Part shown: in pieces, positions 1 through 8,306 of the stretch
Position numbering within the stretch: the first letter of the stretch is position 1
Layout: each line of letters begins with the position of its first letter
Source of the DNA: Bacteroidetes bacterium GWF2_41_31
GTDB lineage: Bacteria > Bacteroidota > Bacteroidia > Bacteroidales > F082
DNA length: 64,000 nt
Reading direction: 5' to 3'
NCBI GenBank assembly: GCA_001769215.1
Contig: MEOL01000030.1
Coordinates: forward strand, 62,001-126,000
The notes under the pieces: generated by a model
Told to the model about the DNA's origin: nothing
The model's database searches: none
The model's input: the letters and a program-made list of their open reading frames with translations, nothing else
Program-made: the position numbers and the translations under genes

Positions 1-101
1 AGATTATTGCAGATCCCGTAGATAGTGGAATGAGTGATTGCGTAGTGATTTTTAAGTTGTTTGATAAAATTACTGATAAGCTGATCGAAGAATTGAAATA
101 G
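1..101 (+). CDS. C-terminal end of an unidentified protein (partial)
   Basis: An open frame enters from the left edge and ends at a TAG at 99-101, giving 32 visible codons. The tail is rich in charged helix-forming residues (ending DKLIEELK). It stops one base before the GTG start of the dehydratase gene, so the two are probably co-transcribed. Too little is visible to name a family. Confidence 0.6.
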   Translation, partial: IIADPVDSGMSDCVVIFKLFDKITDKLIEELK

Positions 102-102
102 C

Positions 103-1053
103 GTGCAAAATCAAATCCCTTCATCCCAGGAAATTCTCGAAGCCCGGAGCCGCATAAATCCGTATATTCACCGTACCCCTGTAATTACTAGTTCTCTTAT
201 CAACAGATGGGTAGGAAATGAGTTGTTCTTTAAATGCGAAAACTTTCAAAAAGCCGGGGCTTTTAAAAGTCGGGGAGCGGTGAATGCCATTTTATGCCTT
301 ACCCCCTTTCAAAGGGAACTTGGAGTGGCAACCCATTCATCGGGCAATCATGCACAAGCGTTGGCCAGGGCTGCCCAACTTTTTAATATTCCTGCCTATG
401 TCGTTATGCCAAACAATGCTCCAAAGGTAAAAATCGCGGCAGTAAAAGACTATGGAGGCCTCATCACCTTTTGTGAACCTACGCTCGAAGCCAGAGAATC
501 TACTTTAAAACGAGTGATCGCTAAAACCGGGGCAAACGAAATACATCCTTACGATAATTATTCTGTTATTGCCGGACAGGCGACAGCTGCCGCCGAATTA
601 TTTGAACAGGCACCCTTACTCGATTACCTTCTATGCCCGGTAGGTGGCGGCGGCTTGCTCAGTGGTACGGCCCTTTCGAGTGCGTATTTCTCTTCTAAAA
701 CAAAAGTAATTGCTTGTGAGCCAGCAGGTGCTGATGATGCATTCAGGTCGTTTAGTTCCGGCAAAATTGTACCAAGCCTGCATCCCAAAACCATTGCCGA
801 TGGTTTGCTTACCTCACTTGGTGGACGGAATTTCCCAATTATTATAAAATATGTTTTTGAAGTGGTTACCGTGAGCGAGGAAGCCATTGTGGATGCAATG
901 CGACTTCTGTACGAGCGGGCAAAGATTGTGGTTGAACCTTCTTCCGCAGTACCCCTGGCAGCCTTGCTCGAAAATAAAATTTCTGCTAAGAATAGTAAAA
1001 TTGGTATTATTTTATCAGGTGGGAACGTTGATCTGGCCAATTTGCCATTTTAA
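103..1053 (+). CDS. PLP-dependent threonine/serine dehydratase family protein
   Basis: A 316-residue fold-type II PLP enzyme of the threonine/serine dehydratase and serine racemase group, expected to deaminate L-threonine or L-serine to the oxo acid, or to racemise serine, in the cytoplasm. The Schiff-base lysine is K55 in GAFKSRG; the substrate loop SSGNHAQA follows at about 79-86; the phosphate-binding glycine loop GGGGLLSG lies near 178; the C-terminal LSGGNVDL supplies the Ser facing the pyridine nitrogen. No C-terminal ACT regulatory domain is present, so it is the short, catabolic-type form rather than feedback-regulated IlvA. The start is GTG, one base after the preceding stop. Substrate cannot be decided from sequence alone. 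Confidence 0.88.
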   Translation: MQNQIPSSQEILEARSRINPYIHRTPVITSSLINRWVGNELFFKCENFQKAGAFKSRGAVNAILCLTPFQRELGVATHSSGNHAQALARAAQLFNIPAYVVMPNNAPKVKIAAVKDYGGLITFCEPTLEARESTLKRVIAKTGANEIHPYDNYSVIAGQATAAAELFEQAPLLDYLLCPVGGGGLLSGTALSSAYFSSKTKVIACEPAGADDAFRSFSSGKIVPSLHPKTIADGLLTSLGGRNFPIIIKYVFEVVTVSEEAIVDAMRLLYERAKIVVEPSSAVPLAALLENKISAKNSKIGIILSGGNVDLANLPF

Positions 1054-1074
1054 ATAAGTTAAAAACTAGTTTTT

Positions 1075-1797
1075 ATGCAACCAGCTATGCCCAGAGGTAA
1101 AATTTACCTCATCCCTACCACATTAGGTAGTTACGACACCTCCGAACAGGTGTTGCCATCCTATAATATCCAAATCATCTTCGGTCTAACTGAGTTTATT
1201 GTTGAGCAAGTGCGCACTTCGCGCAGGTTTTTAAGTTTTATAAAACATCCCGTACCCATCGACCAATTGGTTTTTCATGAATTGAACAAAACCACCTTGC
1301 ATAAAGATATCAGTCAATACCTTAAGTCGATACAAGAGGGGAAATCCATTGGCTTGCTCTCTGAAGCGGGAACCCCGTGTGTTGCAGATCCGGGGGCCAA
1401 GGTAGTGGAGATGGCTCAGGAAAGGGGATATGCTGTAGTTCCGCTGGTTGGGCCAAACAGTTTGATTCTGGCATTAATGGGATCGGGATTTAACGGGCAG
1501 CACTTTATTTTTCACGGGTATCTTCCCATCGACAAAAATGAATTAATAAAGAAAATACACGAAATGGAAGGGAATATTTTTAGACGAAGCCAAACCCAAC
1601 TGTTTATAGAAACCCCGTTTAGAAATGATGCCATGTTCGATACACTCGTAAATAACTGTCAGCCTGTAACCAAACTGTGTGTCGCGACTGATATCACGTT
1701 ATCAACCGAAACAATTGTAACCAAAACGATTGCGCTGTGGAAAAAAGAAAAACCGGACTTACATAAAAAGCCAACGGTTTTTCTTCTCTATAAATAA
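1075..1797 (+). CDS. RsmI-like SAM-dependent methyltransferase (tetrapyrrole methylase fold)
   Basis: A 240-residue protein of the COG0313 group, which contains the 16S rRNA 2'-O-methyltransferase RsmI. Diagnostic segments are LLSEAGTPCVADPGA (SAM-binding, around residues 95-110), VVPLVGPNS and the FHGYLP segment. It is about 45 residues shorter than E. coli RsmI, and the N-terminus reads GKIYLIPTTLG where typical RsmI has a GxLYVVATPIGN-like strand. Many Bacteroidota carry both a canonical RsmI and this short relative, so the rRNA target is an inference. A second in-frame ATG lies four codons in. It starts 21 bases after the dehydratase and is probably in the same transcript; it ends nine bases from the convergent FKBP gene. 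Confidence 0.8.
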   Translation: MQPAMPRGKIYLIPTTLGSYDTSEQVLPSYNIQIIFGLTEFIVEQVRTSRRFLSFIKHPVPIDQLVFHELNKTTLHKDISQYLKSIQEGKSIGLLSEAGTPCVADPGAKVVEMAQERGYAVVPLVGPNSLILALMGSGFNGQHFIFHGYLPIDKNELIKKIHEMEGNIFRRSQTQLFIETPFRNDAMFDTLVNNCQPVTKLCVATDITLSTETIVTKTIALWKKEKPDLHKKPTVFLLYK

Positions 1798-1806
1798 TCG
1801 GTTATA

Positions 1807-2313
1807 TTAATGGTGATGGCCACCACTTCCGTGAACATGTCCATGATTTAGTTCTTCATGGCTGGCACCGCGGACTTCCAGCACTGTCCCTGAAAAGTGC
1901 AGTTTTTTCCCAGCAAGCGGGTGGTTAAAATCCATTTTTACTTTTTCATCTCCAATCTCTAAAATGAGACCTTCGAGTGGATTGCCATCCTGGTCCTGCA
2001 TTGTTAAAACTTTCCCGATAGCAACCAATTCACTGTCGAATTTTCCATCGACCATAAAAATTTCTTTTTCCAAATCCAAAATGGCCTCAGGAGATTCAAC
2101 CCCGTAACCTTCTTCAGGGGTCAGTGGGAATGCGAAAGTGTCGCCTGCTTTTAATCCATTCAGGTTTTTTTCGAACGCGGGTAGTAATGATCCGTTTCCA
2201 AATAAATGTACAAATGGTCTGTCGGTATCAACCTGCTGGATGATTTCACCATTTTCATCGTCCGACTTTAGAACGTAAGTCATTGTAACTACTTTGTTGT
2301 TACTAATTTTCAT
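1807..2313 (-). CDS. slyD: SlyD-type FKBP peptidyl-prolyl cis-trans isomerase
   Basis: A cytoplasmic prolyl isomerase/chaperone that in SlyD homologues also binds nickel. The FKBP half-strand GNGSLLPAFEKNLNGLKAGD, the TPEEGYG segment, and the inserted-in-flap region followed by return to DFNHPLAGKKLHF are the SlyD arrangement. The tail holds many histidines (HGHVHGSGGHHH), a metal-binding feature of SlyD. The start chosen is the ATG at 2311-2313, which gives MKISNNK as in the family; an in-frame ATG ten codons upstream at 2341-2343 would add a short charged leader and is also downstream of the promoter, so it cannot be ruled out. A hypA gene for nickel delivery is present at 47.6 kb; SlyD and HypA cooperate in some bacteria, but linkage here is distant. 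Confidence 0.88.
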   Translation of the reverse strand: MKISNNKVVTMTYVLKSDDENGEIIQQVDTDRPFVHLFGNGSLLPAFEKNLNGLKAGDTFAFPLTPEEGYGVESPEAILDLEKEIFMVDGKFDSELVAIGKVLTMQDQDGNPLEGLILEIGDEKVKMDFNHPLAGKKLHFSGTVLEVRGASHEELNHGHVHGSGGHHH

Positions 2314-2422
2314 ATTTTCATTTTTTGTGATTGATTTCACCATTTGAAATACCGGTACATTTTAGGGCCAATATTTCCAAAACAGATTGTGTCGTCAACC
2401 GATGGTATAAATAGTTGGGCGG

Positions 2423-2430
2423 CAAAAGTA
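2423..2430 (-). promoter_or_regulatory. Promoter -7 element for the SlyD-type gene
   Basis: TACTTTTG on the minus strand matches the Bacteroidota -7 consensus TAnnTTTG. It sits about 110 bases upstream of the SlyD start. No clean -33 TTTG is seen at the usual 18-20 base spacing. Confidence 0.55.
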
Positions 2431-2510
2431 CAAAATATCTAAAATAGTGCTTTTTTTATTTAATATTGTGCTATTTTTATTGTGTCCAATTAATCCTCAT
2501 TTTAATTTAA

Positions 2511-3536
2511 ATGAAACCCGGAAAAATCGTATTAAACCTGATTATTATGTGCTTTTTGCTTTCAGGTTGTGCCGTTCAGCACACAAATGGTTATCATGAT
2601 GATTTTGCCAATGGTCGATACGATAGTGAGTTTCCTTCCACTTCTATTTCTGAAAGCCTCGACATGATATCCGAGTCGGTGAAGAAGCTTGACTGTATTG
2701 CATTTTATGCCACCTATGCATTTAATCCTGAAGATAGAATTCGACGAAATATGATTTCAGAGGAAATAATTAACAAGCATTCAATAAGCCAAACGATATC
2801 GAATGAATCAGTAAGCGGTACGGCTACCATTGTGTATCACAGGAACAATTTGGTTGGGCTAATCACTTGTGCACATGTAATTGAATTTCCCGACTCCTTA
2901 TTTACATGGAGTACAAAGTATCCGGATGCTTTGGCAACTGTTTCGGTAATTGTTAAACAACAAACCTATGTTACCGGATTACCCGACGGAGAACCTGTTG
3001 AAATTGTTGCGATGGATAAAGTGAAGGATATTGCCTTGTTATCACGAAAACTTACATCAACTATTTCACCGGTACAGGTACTTCATTATCCCATTGGAAA
3101 TACCTCGCTTTTTGAGTGGGGATCGGTTGTATATATTGTTGGATATCCTATTGGTAACCTGATGGTAACCAAGGCTCTGGTTAGCAATCCAAAAAAAAAT
3201 AACAAAGGTTTCTTTCTAACAGATGCACTCTATAACCATGGTATCAGTGGGAGTCCGGTATTTGCCATCAAAGATGGATTGCCTAACATGGAATGGGTGG
3301 GTATGGCTTCCTCGACGTCATCAACTGATCTGCTTATCGTTAAACCTGCGACAGACAAGGATAATTTGCAGATTGGAAATCAGCCTTACGATGGGGATGT
3401 TTTCCTTGAAAAAGTTAAATTAATTAACTACGGAGTTACTTATAGTATATCTATTGAAGAAATTGTTACTTTTATCCGCCGAAATAGAGCTGCTATAGAG
3501 AAGATTGGGTTTGATTTTGATACATACTTCCAGTAA
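2511..3536 (+). CDS. Trypsin-like serine protease lipoprotein
   Basis: A 341-residue exported protease. The N-terminal hydrophobic signal ends in the lipobox LSGC with C20 as the lipidation site, so it should be anchored in the cell envelope. The chymotrypsin/HtrA-like triad is visible: H122 in ITCAHV, D173 in KDIALL, and S246 in GISGSP. No PDZ domain follows, unlike DegP; about 90 residues come after the nucleophile, ending in a helical segment. The closest description is a DegP-like protease-fold lipoprotein of unknown substrate. It lies 13 bases before the sugar transferase gene in the same direction and may be co-transcribed with it. Confidence 0.8.
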   Translation: MKPGKIVLNLIIMCFLLSGCAVQHTNGYHDDFANGRYDSEFPSTSISESLDMISESVKKLDCIAFYATYAFNPEDRIRRNMISEEIINKHSISQTISNESVSGTATIVYHRNNLVGLITCAHVIEFPDSLFTWSTKYPDALATVSVIVKQQTYVTGLPDGEPVEIVAMDKVKDIALLSRKLTSTISPVQVLHYPIGNTSLFEWGSVVYIVGYPIGNLMVTKALVSNPKKNNKGFFLTDALYNHGISGSPVFAIKDGLPNMEWVGMASSTSSTDLLIVKPATDKDNLQIGNQPYDGDVFLEKVKLINYGVTYSISIEEIVTFIRRNRAAIEKIGFDFDTYFQ

Positions 3537-3549
3537 AAAATAAGATACA

Positions 3550-4353
3550 TTGAGTAAAAAAAATATTCCATTAGATATTAGGTTCGAGACTTGCCGCATA
3601 GGAGTTGGAAAGCGCACTTTTGATATTGTATTTTCGCTTATCGCCCTCATCGTTTTTTTCCCCTTTGGTCTATTAATGGCTCTGGCTATTAAGCTGGATT
3701 CAAAAGGTCCGGTTTTTTATGTTACGCAAAGGGTTGGTACAGGTTACGATTTGTTTGATTTCTATAAGTTTCGTACCATGTTTAAAAATGCTGATCAGCA
3801 ACGATCACAACTTTCTGACATGAACCAATACTTGATTTCGCATAAAAAGAGCGGAATCGGATTTTCTACCATTTCTGTTTGCCCTGATTGCATCCCGGGA
3901 GGCAAAACGTGTTCACCGATATTGTTTATCGATGGAGTAGAGATTTGTGAAAATCAATACCTGCGCAACAAGCGTGAAAAATTGCTTCATTCAGCATTTT
4001 TTAAAGTGAAAAACGATCCGCGGATTACCCGTGTAGGGAGGATTATGAGGACGATTCATTTGGATGAATTTCCGCAGTTTTACAATGTGTTGAAAGGGGA
4101 CATGTCTATCGTTGGTAACCGTCCGCTGCCTTTGTATGAAGCCGAAAAATTAACAACGGATGAATGGTCGTATCGTTTTTTGGCGCCGGCAGGTATTACA
4201 GGACTTTGGCAGGTAAGCAATGAAGAAAACCTGGAGGCAGAAGAGCGTATCCGTCTCGATAATCAATATTCTATGGTGTCGGGACCTTGGACTGATTTGC
4301 TGATAATTCTTAAAACCATTCCACGCTTATTCAGTTTCAAGAAAAAATTTTAA
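3550..4353 (+). CDS. Polyprenyl-phosphate sugar transferase with Cys-rich insertion
   Basis: A 267-residue initiating glycosyl-1-phosphate transferase (bacterial sugar transferase family, WcaJ/PglC type), which loads the first sugar phosphate onto undecaprenyl phosphate for surface polysaccharide. It has the membrane hairpin at about residues 22-48, then KFRTM at 73-77, the active-site region HLDEFPQFYNVLKGDMS, and the C-terminal APAGITGLWQVS. Between KFRTM and the conserved NDPRITRVG (from about 155) lies an enlarged segment of about 70 residues carrying C111, C114, C121 and C133 in a CxxC-x6-C-x11-C pattern. Family members normally have a shorter linker there. The start is TTG at 3550, as no in-frame ATG exists before the membrane segment. 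Confidence 0.85.
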   Translation: MSKKNIPLDIRFETCRIGVGKRTFDIVFSLIALIVFFPFGLLMALAIKLDSKGPVFYVTQRVGTGYDLFDFYKFRTMFKNADQQRSQLSDMNQYLISHKKSGIGFSTISVCPDCIPGGKTCSPILFIDGVEICENQYLRNKREKLLHSAFFKVKNDPRITRVGRIMRTIHLDEFPQFYNVLKGDMSIVGNRPLPLYEAEKLTTDEWSYRFLAPAGITGLWQVSNEENLEAEERIRLDNQYSMVSGPWTDLLIILKTIPRLFSFKKKF

Positions 4354-4427
4354 TGGCAGCACTGCTTTGCATTCAATTGGGAGGTGAATTTTAACGAACT
4401 TCTACCTGAGATGCGGTTGTAAATGGT

Positions 4428-6515
4428 TTAGTAAGTCCCAAAATATTTTCTTATAAACCATTCGAAGGAAAGCAGGAAAACAAGAAGTATGAATATTGCC
4501 GGCATCGATTCGAGTTCAACCAATTTTGTTTCGTAGTTAATACTGCTTTTCAGGTTTTTATTCTTTACAAGTTGTGCAATTTGATCCAATTGATTCGGAT
4601 AAATGACGGCACCGTCATGTAGCTCGGCAAGTTGGTATAAAACCCGGTGGTTTGCACGGGTGACCATGGTCTCGGACAGCATACCCGTAACGACAAATTC
4701 TCCGGTTTCAGTCCAATTTTTACCCTGACAGTTAGCGGTTGATGTATAGCGATAAATTCCTTCGGGCAGATGACCCAGGTCAAGTTTGTATCCTGCTCCT
4801 TCGGCTGAAAACAGGTAATGAAAGTGTTCGCCGGATTCGTTTATCAGGGTGAGTGGGATTTCTTCTGAATTTATTTGCTCGAAACTGGCGTTGAAACACT
4901 CTGCTCGTAAAACAACGGGATCGAAAATCTTAAAGTCATCCCGGACAATGATTTTAAAGGGCCGTCTGTCGGTTTTTGAAATTAAAAATTGAACACTCTT
5001 ATTCAGAAAAGTATTGAAAGCGTTGTAATTACCCGTTTTTAAGTAATCGTACATGCGCCAACGCCAAAGCCCTTCACCGGTAATTGCACCTGTTTTTCTT
5101 TCAGGAGTTTGATAAAAAAGCACCATTGGTAATTCGGTGGCGAACCCTTTTATGGTCTGAGTACAGAAAATTATGGAAGAGGGATTGGTTTGGTAACTTC
5201 CCAAAGGAACCGAAAGAGGTGGAAACTGGTTGAACTCCTTTTGATCCTCACCCGAGACAGTAAACAGGCTGAATGCAGGATTGAATTGGGCAATGGCCTC
5301 ATCAGTCCTGTTAGCGGTGCTTAAAATTTTTAAACCTCCAAAGTATCTGTTAAATACTGACACTTCACTTTGATTTCCTAAGATAAAAAGGGTTGGCAGA
5401 TGGGCATTTGAAATTTGATCCAACACCCCGGAAGCCCCGTGACCCTTAGCCGGAAGTTGATGCAGGATAACCAAATCAAAATCAGACGGGTTGCCCTTAA
5501 AATCAGGGATATAAGCAGTGGTAACCTCCAGGTTTTTGTTGGTTTTTAAAGTTTGATGTATGGCTGCTACATCCGGATGAGGTGAAAAGGCCAGCAGGAG
5601 AATCTTTTGCTTACTTTCGATCACATCAAGAAATATGTTGCGGGAATTGTTGTCGGTGTTGAGTTCTCCCTCAAAGTCATCTATTACAATTTGAATGCGA
5701 TGTTTACCAGCTTTGTCAGCTACGATGGGAACAGTAACCGTTTGGGTTACACGCGTTGTTTTAACAGGATAATTTTGAGAATAGCTTGTTTTTCCAAATC
5801 CGGAAACAGTTAAATGAAGCTGTTGACCCATCAATTTCGTCGCTTCAAAGGTTATTTCTACGGGCACTATGTCGTTTAGAAACGCGGTATTGTTCATCCG
5901 GATTTCTTTTATTGAAGCATCTGCTTTTTCTGAAGTATCGCCCATGGCTACCGAAATAATAGGTATTTGTAGGTTTTGAGCCAAGTAGGCCGGATCGAAC
6001 CCCGCATTGTAATTTCCATCACCTATCAATAAAATCAAACCAGTGTTTTCCCCTGTCCATGCCGAATTTACAAAATCGAAAAAAGCTCCGTAATCTGAAT
6101 TTCCATCCGAAAAGTCTGGCTTATCACCAGCGGTGATCTCGTTGCCAAATAAAAAGGATACCACCTCGGCATTTTCGCCCAGCAGTGACAGGGTATTGGT
6201 TAACTGCTGTTGAAATTCGTTTTTATAATACAGCGAGTCGCCCGTTTGGATCATAGAAGCTGAATTGTCGATGCCGACAATGATTACCGGTTTTTCAATA
6301 TGCTTTATGTTCGATTTTAAATAGGGAGAAAGCAATAAAAAGGCCAGCAAGCTTACAGACAAAAACCTGACGATGAATAGGATAACCGTTATTGAGGTAC
6401 TGAGTTTGTTCTTCCTGTTATAAAAGTATAATATAGCAGCGAAAGCCAATCCTGTTGCCAAAACCGGAATGATGCTCCACCACGAATAAGAAATGATCAG
6501 GTCGTTCGCCCACAT
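4428..6515 (-). CDS. VWA-domain membrane protein (Bacteroidota BatA-like)
   Basis: A 695-residue membrane protein. Two N-terminal membrane segments (about residues 10-30 and 40-65) are followed by a von Willebrand factor A domain whose metal site begins with the DxSxS motif in GIDNSASM. A beta-rich central part of about 400 residues follows, and a last membrane segment lies near the C-terminus (IFILLVFLLSFEWF). Such proteins are widespread in Bacteroidota and resemble the Bat aerotolerance proteins, but no MoxR ATPase or BatB/C/D partner lies nearby, so a Bat role is not supported. The ATG at 6513-6515 is used; an in-frame TTG two codons earlier is less likely. A -7 promoter element lies just 16 bases upstream. 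Confidence 0.78.
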   Translation of the reverse strand: MWANDLIISYSWWSIIPVLATGLAFAAILYFYNRKNKLSTSITVILFIVRFLSVSLLAFLLLSPYLKSNIKHIEKPVIIVGIDNSASMIQTGDSLYYKNEFQQQLTNTLSLLGENAEVVSFLFGNEITAGDKPDFSDGNSDYGAFFDFVNSAWTGENTGLILLIGDGNYNAGFDPAYLAQNLQIPIISVAMGDTSEKADASIKEIRMNNTAFLNDIVPVEITFEATKLMGQQLHLTVSGFGKTSYSQNYPVKTTRVTQTVTVPIVADKAGKHRIQIVIDDFEGELNTDNNSRNIFLDVIESKQKILLLAFSPHPDVAAIHQTLKTNKNLEVTTAYIPDFKGNPSDFDLVILHQLPAKGHGASGVLDQISNAHLPTLFILGNQSEVSVFNRYFGGLKILSTANRTDEAIAQFNPAFSLFTVSGEDQKEFNQFPPLSVPLGSYQTNPSSIIFCTQTIKGFATELPMVLFYQTPERKTGAITGEGLWRWRMYDYLKTGNYNAFNTFLNKSVQFLISKTDRRPFKIIVRDDFKIFDPVVLRAECFNASFEQINSEEIPLTLINESGEHFHYLFSAEGAGYKLDLGHLPEGIYRYTSTANCQGKNWTETGEFVVTGMLSETMVTRANHRVLYQLAELHDGAVIYPNQLDQIAQLVKNKNLKSSINYETKLVELESMPAIFILLVFLLSFEWFIRKYFGTY

Positions 6516-6530
6516 AAACAAGATTTACTG

Positions 6531-6538
6531 CAAAAGTA
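6531..6538 (-). promoter_or_regulatory. Promoter -7 element for the VWA gene
   Basis: TACTTTTG on the minus strand, 16 bases before the ATG, so the transcript would be nearly leaderless. Confidence 0.5.
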
Positions 6539-6559
6539 CTGAAATGCCTGCTTATGTTC

Positions 6560-6600
6560 ATATAAAAAAAGCATGAACAATTTGTTCACGGTTTTTATAT
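6560..6600 (-). terminator. Intrinsic terminator after fabG
   Basis: A perfect 7-bp stem TGAACAA / TTGTTCA (6574-6580 and 6582-6588, one base between) is flanked by an A-rich left side and a T-rich right side that also pair (ATATAAAAA with TTTTTATAT). On the minus strand it lies 15 bases after the fabG stop and ends in a long T run. It would also work in the opposite orientation. Confidence 0.75.
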
Positions 6601-6615
6601 GATTTCAATTATTTC

Positions 6616-7362
6616 TCAGGTATCCATACCACCACAAACATTGATTACCTGGCCAGAGACGTATGATGAAAGGTCGGAGGCCAAAAAGACGGCTACGTTG
6701 GCCACGTCTTCGGGTTGCCCTGCACGGCGCAATGGAATGTTCTTTATCCACTCGTCACGCACTTCATCCGAAAGTTTATGCGTCATCTCGGTTTGAATAA
6801 AACCCGGAGCAATGGCATTGCAACGGATATTTCTCGATCCCAACTCCTGGGCGATTGATTTGGTAAATCCAATCAATCCTGCTTTAGAAGCCGAGTAATT
6901 CGATTGTCCGGCATTTCCACTCACACCTACCACAGAGCTCATGTTGATAATCGAACCGGAGCGTTGTTTCATCATGACGCGTTGAACGGCTTTGGTCAGG
7001 ATAAACGCCGATTTAAGATTAACCGTTAGCACCATGTCCCAGTCCTTTTCCTGCATGCGCATCAATAGATTGTCGCGCGTAATACCGGCATTATTGATGA
7101 GGATGTCGATCGTACCAAAGTCCGCAACTACCTGATCGATTAGCTTTTCACCGTCATCGAAAATGGCGGCATTGGAGGCATATCCTTTTGCTTTTACACC
7201 CAGTGCGGCAATCTCGGCTTCTGTAGCCATCATGTTGTCGTCGTGGTTTAAATCTGAAAATGCAACATTCGCACCCTCACTGGCAAACTTCAGCGCGATG
7301 GCTTTTCCAATTCCTCTGGCCGCTCCCGTGATAAGGGCTGTTTTACCTGCTAATAACTTCAT
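6616..7362 (-). CDS. fabG: 3-oxoacyl-[acyl-carrier-protein] reductase
   Basis: A 248-residue classical short-chain dehydrogenase that reduces 3-oxoacyl-ACP with NADPH in fatty acid elongation. Visible are the cofactor loop TGAARGIG, the NNAG motif, the catalytic Ser in INMSSVVG, and the YSASK active-site motif, followed by the FabG-typical IAPGFIQTEMT and the GGM near the C-terminus. The start is the ATG at 7360-7362; an upstream in-frame ATG (7401) would lie before the -7 element at 7388-7395 and adds an AT-rich leader not found in the family. It is divergent from the next gene, another SDR. No other fab genes are adjacent. Confidence 0.92.
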   Translation of the reverse strand: MKLLAGKTALITGAARGIGKAIALKFASEGANVAFSDLNHDDNMMATEAEIAALGVKAKGYASNAAIFDDGEKLIDQVVADFGTIDILINNAGITRDNLLMRMQEKDWDMVLTVNLKSAFILTKAVQRVMMKQRSGSIINMSSVVGVSGNAGQSNYSASKAGLIGFTKSIAQELGSRNIRCNAIAPGFIQTEMTHKLSDEVRDEWIKNIPLRRAGQPEDVANVAVFLASDLSSYVSGQVINVCGGMDT

Positions 7363-7387
7363 TTTTTTATTGTTTAGATTCAGTCGC

Positions 7388-7395
7388 CAAATATA
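7388..7395 (-). promoter_or_regulatory. Promoter -7 element for fabG
   Basis: TATATTTG on the minus strand, 25 bases before the chosen fabG ATG. It lies downstream of the alternative start at 7401 and so argues against that start. Confidence 0.5.
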
Positions 7396-7465
7396 GTACA
7401 ATATCTATAAAAAGGAATCGGTCTAAATCCATGGCCATGTAAAGGTGTCTTTTCATTTTCCTTCC

Positions 7466-7473
7466 TATCTTTG
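7466..7473 (+). promoter_or_regulatory. Promoter -7 element for the SDR gene
   Basis: TATCTTTG, 23 bases before the ATG at 7497, preceded by a T-rich stretch in the -33 area. Confidence 0.55.
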
Positions 7474-7496
7474 CTGCTGTTGATTAACCCTTCAAA

Positions 7497-8306
7497 ATGA
7501 AAACAATTTTAATTACCGGAGCTACCGATGGTATTGGAAAACAGACCGCAAAATTAATCAGTGCTCAGGGGTTGAGGGTGATTATACATGGACGGAACGC
7601 TCAAAAGGTTAATCAAACGGTGGATGAGCTCAAACGACAGGATATTCATGCCAATATCGAGTATTTGATAGCCGACTTCGAGGATTTTAATAGCATCGAC
7701 CAACTGATTGATGATTTGCATAAAAAACAGCTTAAGCCAGATATCCTGTTAAATAACGCTGGAATAATAGAACTCAACCGGGAGATTTTGCCCAATGGAA
7801 TTGAGAAAACATTCATGGTCAATTACCTGGCTTCTTATTATCTTACACGACGGCTCATGCCGGTTTTGCTCCAATCGACAAATCCAAGAGTTATAAACGT
7901 GAGTTCCATGGCTCAGGCACGAACCATCGATTTTGATAACCTGACAGGGAAAAAAAATTTTGACGGTTACGAATCATACGCGCTTTCAAAACTGTGTAAT
8001 GTATTATTTACATATAAGTTACATCGCAAATTTGGCGATTCGGGTTTGAAGGTAGTCTGTCTTCATCCCGGCATGATCAATACCAAATTACTGCGTACCG
8101 GTTGGGGTTCCGGTGGTGCAACGGTTGAACTGGGTGCAAAACATGAAGTGTTTGCCGCATTAAGTGCAGAAATGCCTGAATTTAACGGTCAGTATCTGTT
8201 GAATAGCCGTCCTTCAAAATCGGTAGCAATTTCCTACGACACCAGGGTTCAGGATCGTCTGTGGCAAATAAGCGCTAAATTGACAGGGTTGGATGAGGAT
8301 GGCTGA
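7497..8306 (+). CDS. Short-chain dehydrogenase/reductase (retinol-dehydrogenase-like)
   Basis: A 269-residue SDR. The cofactor loop TGATDGIG is at residues 7-14, followed by an HGRN segment consistent with NADP(H), NNAGI, the catalytic Ser in VINVSSMA, and YALSK. The HPGMINTKL segment and overall shape are those of the retinol dehydrogenase/WWOX-like subgroup, which is distinct from FabG. The substrate is unknown. The gene is divergent from fabG with an own promoter and is followed by a long non-coding stretch. Confidence 0.85.
   Translation: MKTILITGATDGIGKQTAKLISAQGLRVIIHGRNAQKVNQTVDELKRQDIHANIEYLIADFEDFNSIDQLIDDLHKKQLKPDILLNNAGIIELNREILPNGIEKTFMVNYLASYYLTRRLMPVLLQSTNPRVINVSSMAQARTIDFDNLTGKKNFDGYESYALSKLCNVLFTYKLHRKFGDSGLKVVCLHPGMINTKLLRTGWGSGGATVELGAKHEVFAALSAEMPEFNGQYLLNSRPSKSVAISYDTRVQDRLWQISAKLTGLDEDG

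Noticed and set aside
4428-6515. Bat aerotolerance operon
   Set aside because: Only the VWA membrane protein is present; no MoxR ATPase or other Bat gene adjoins it.
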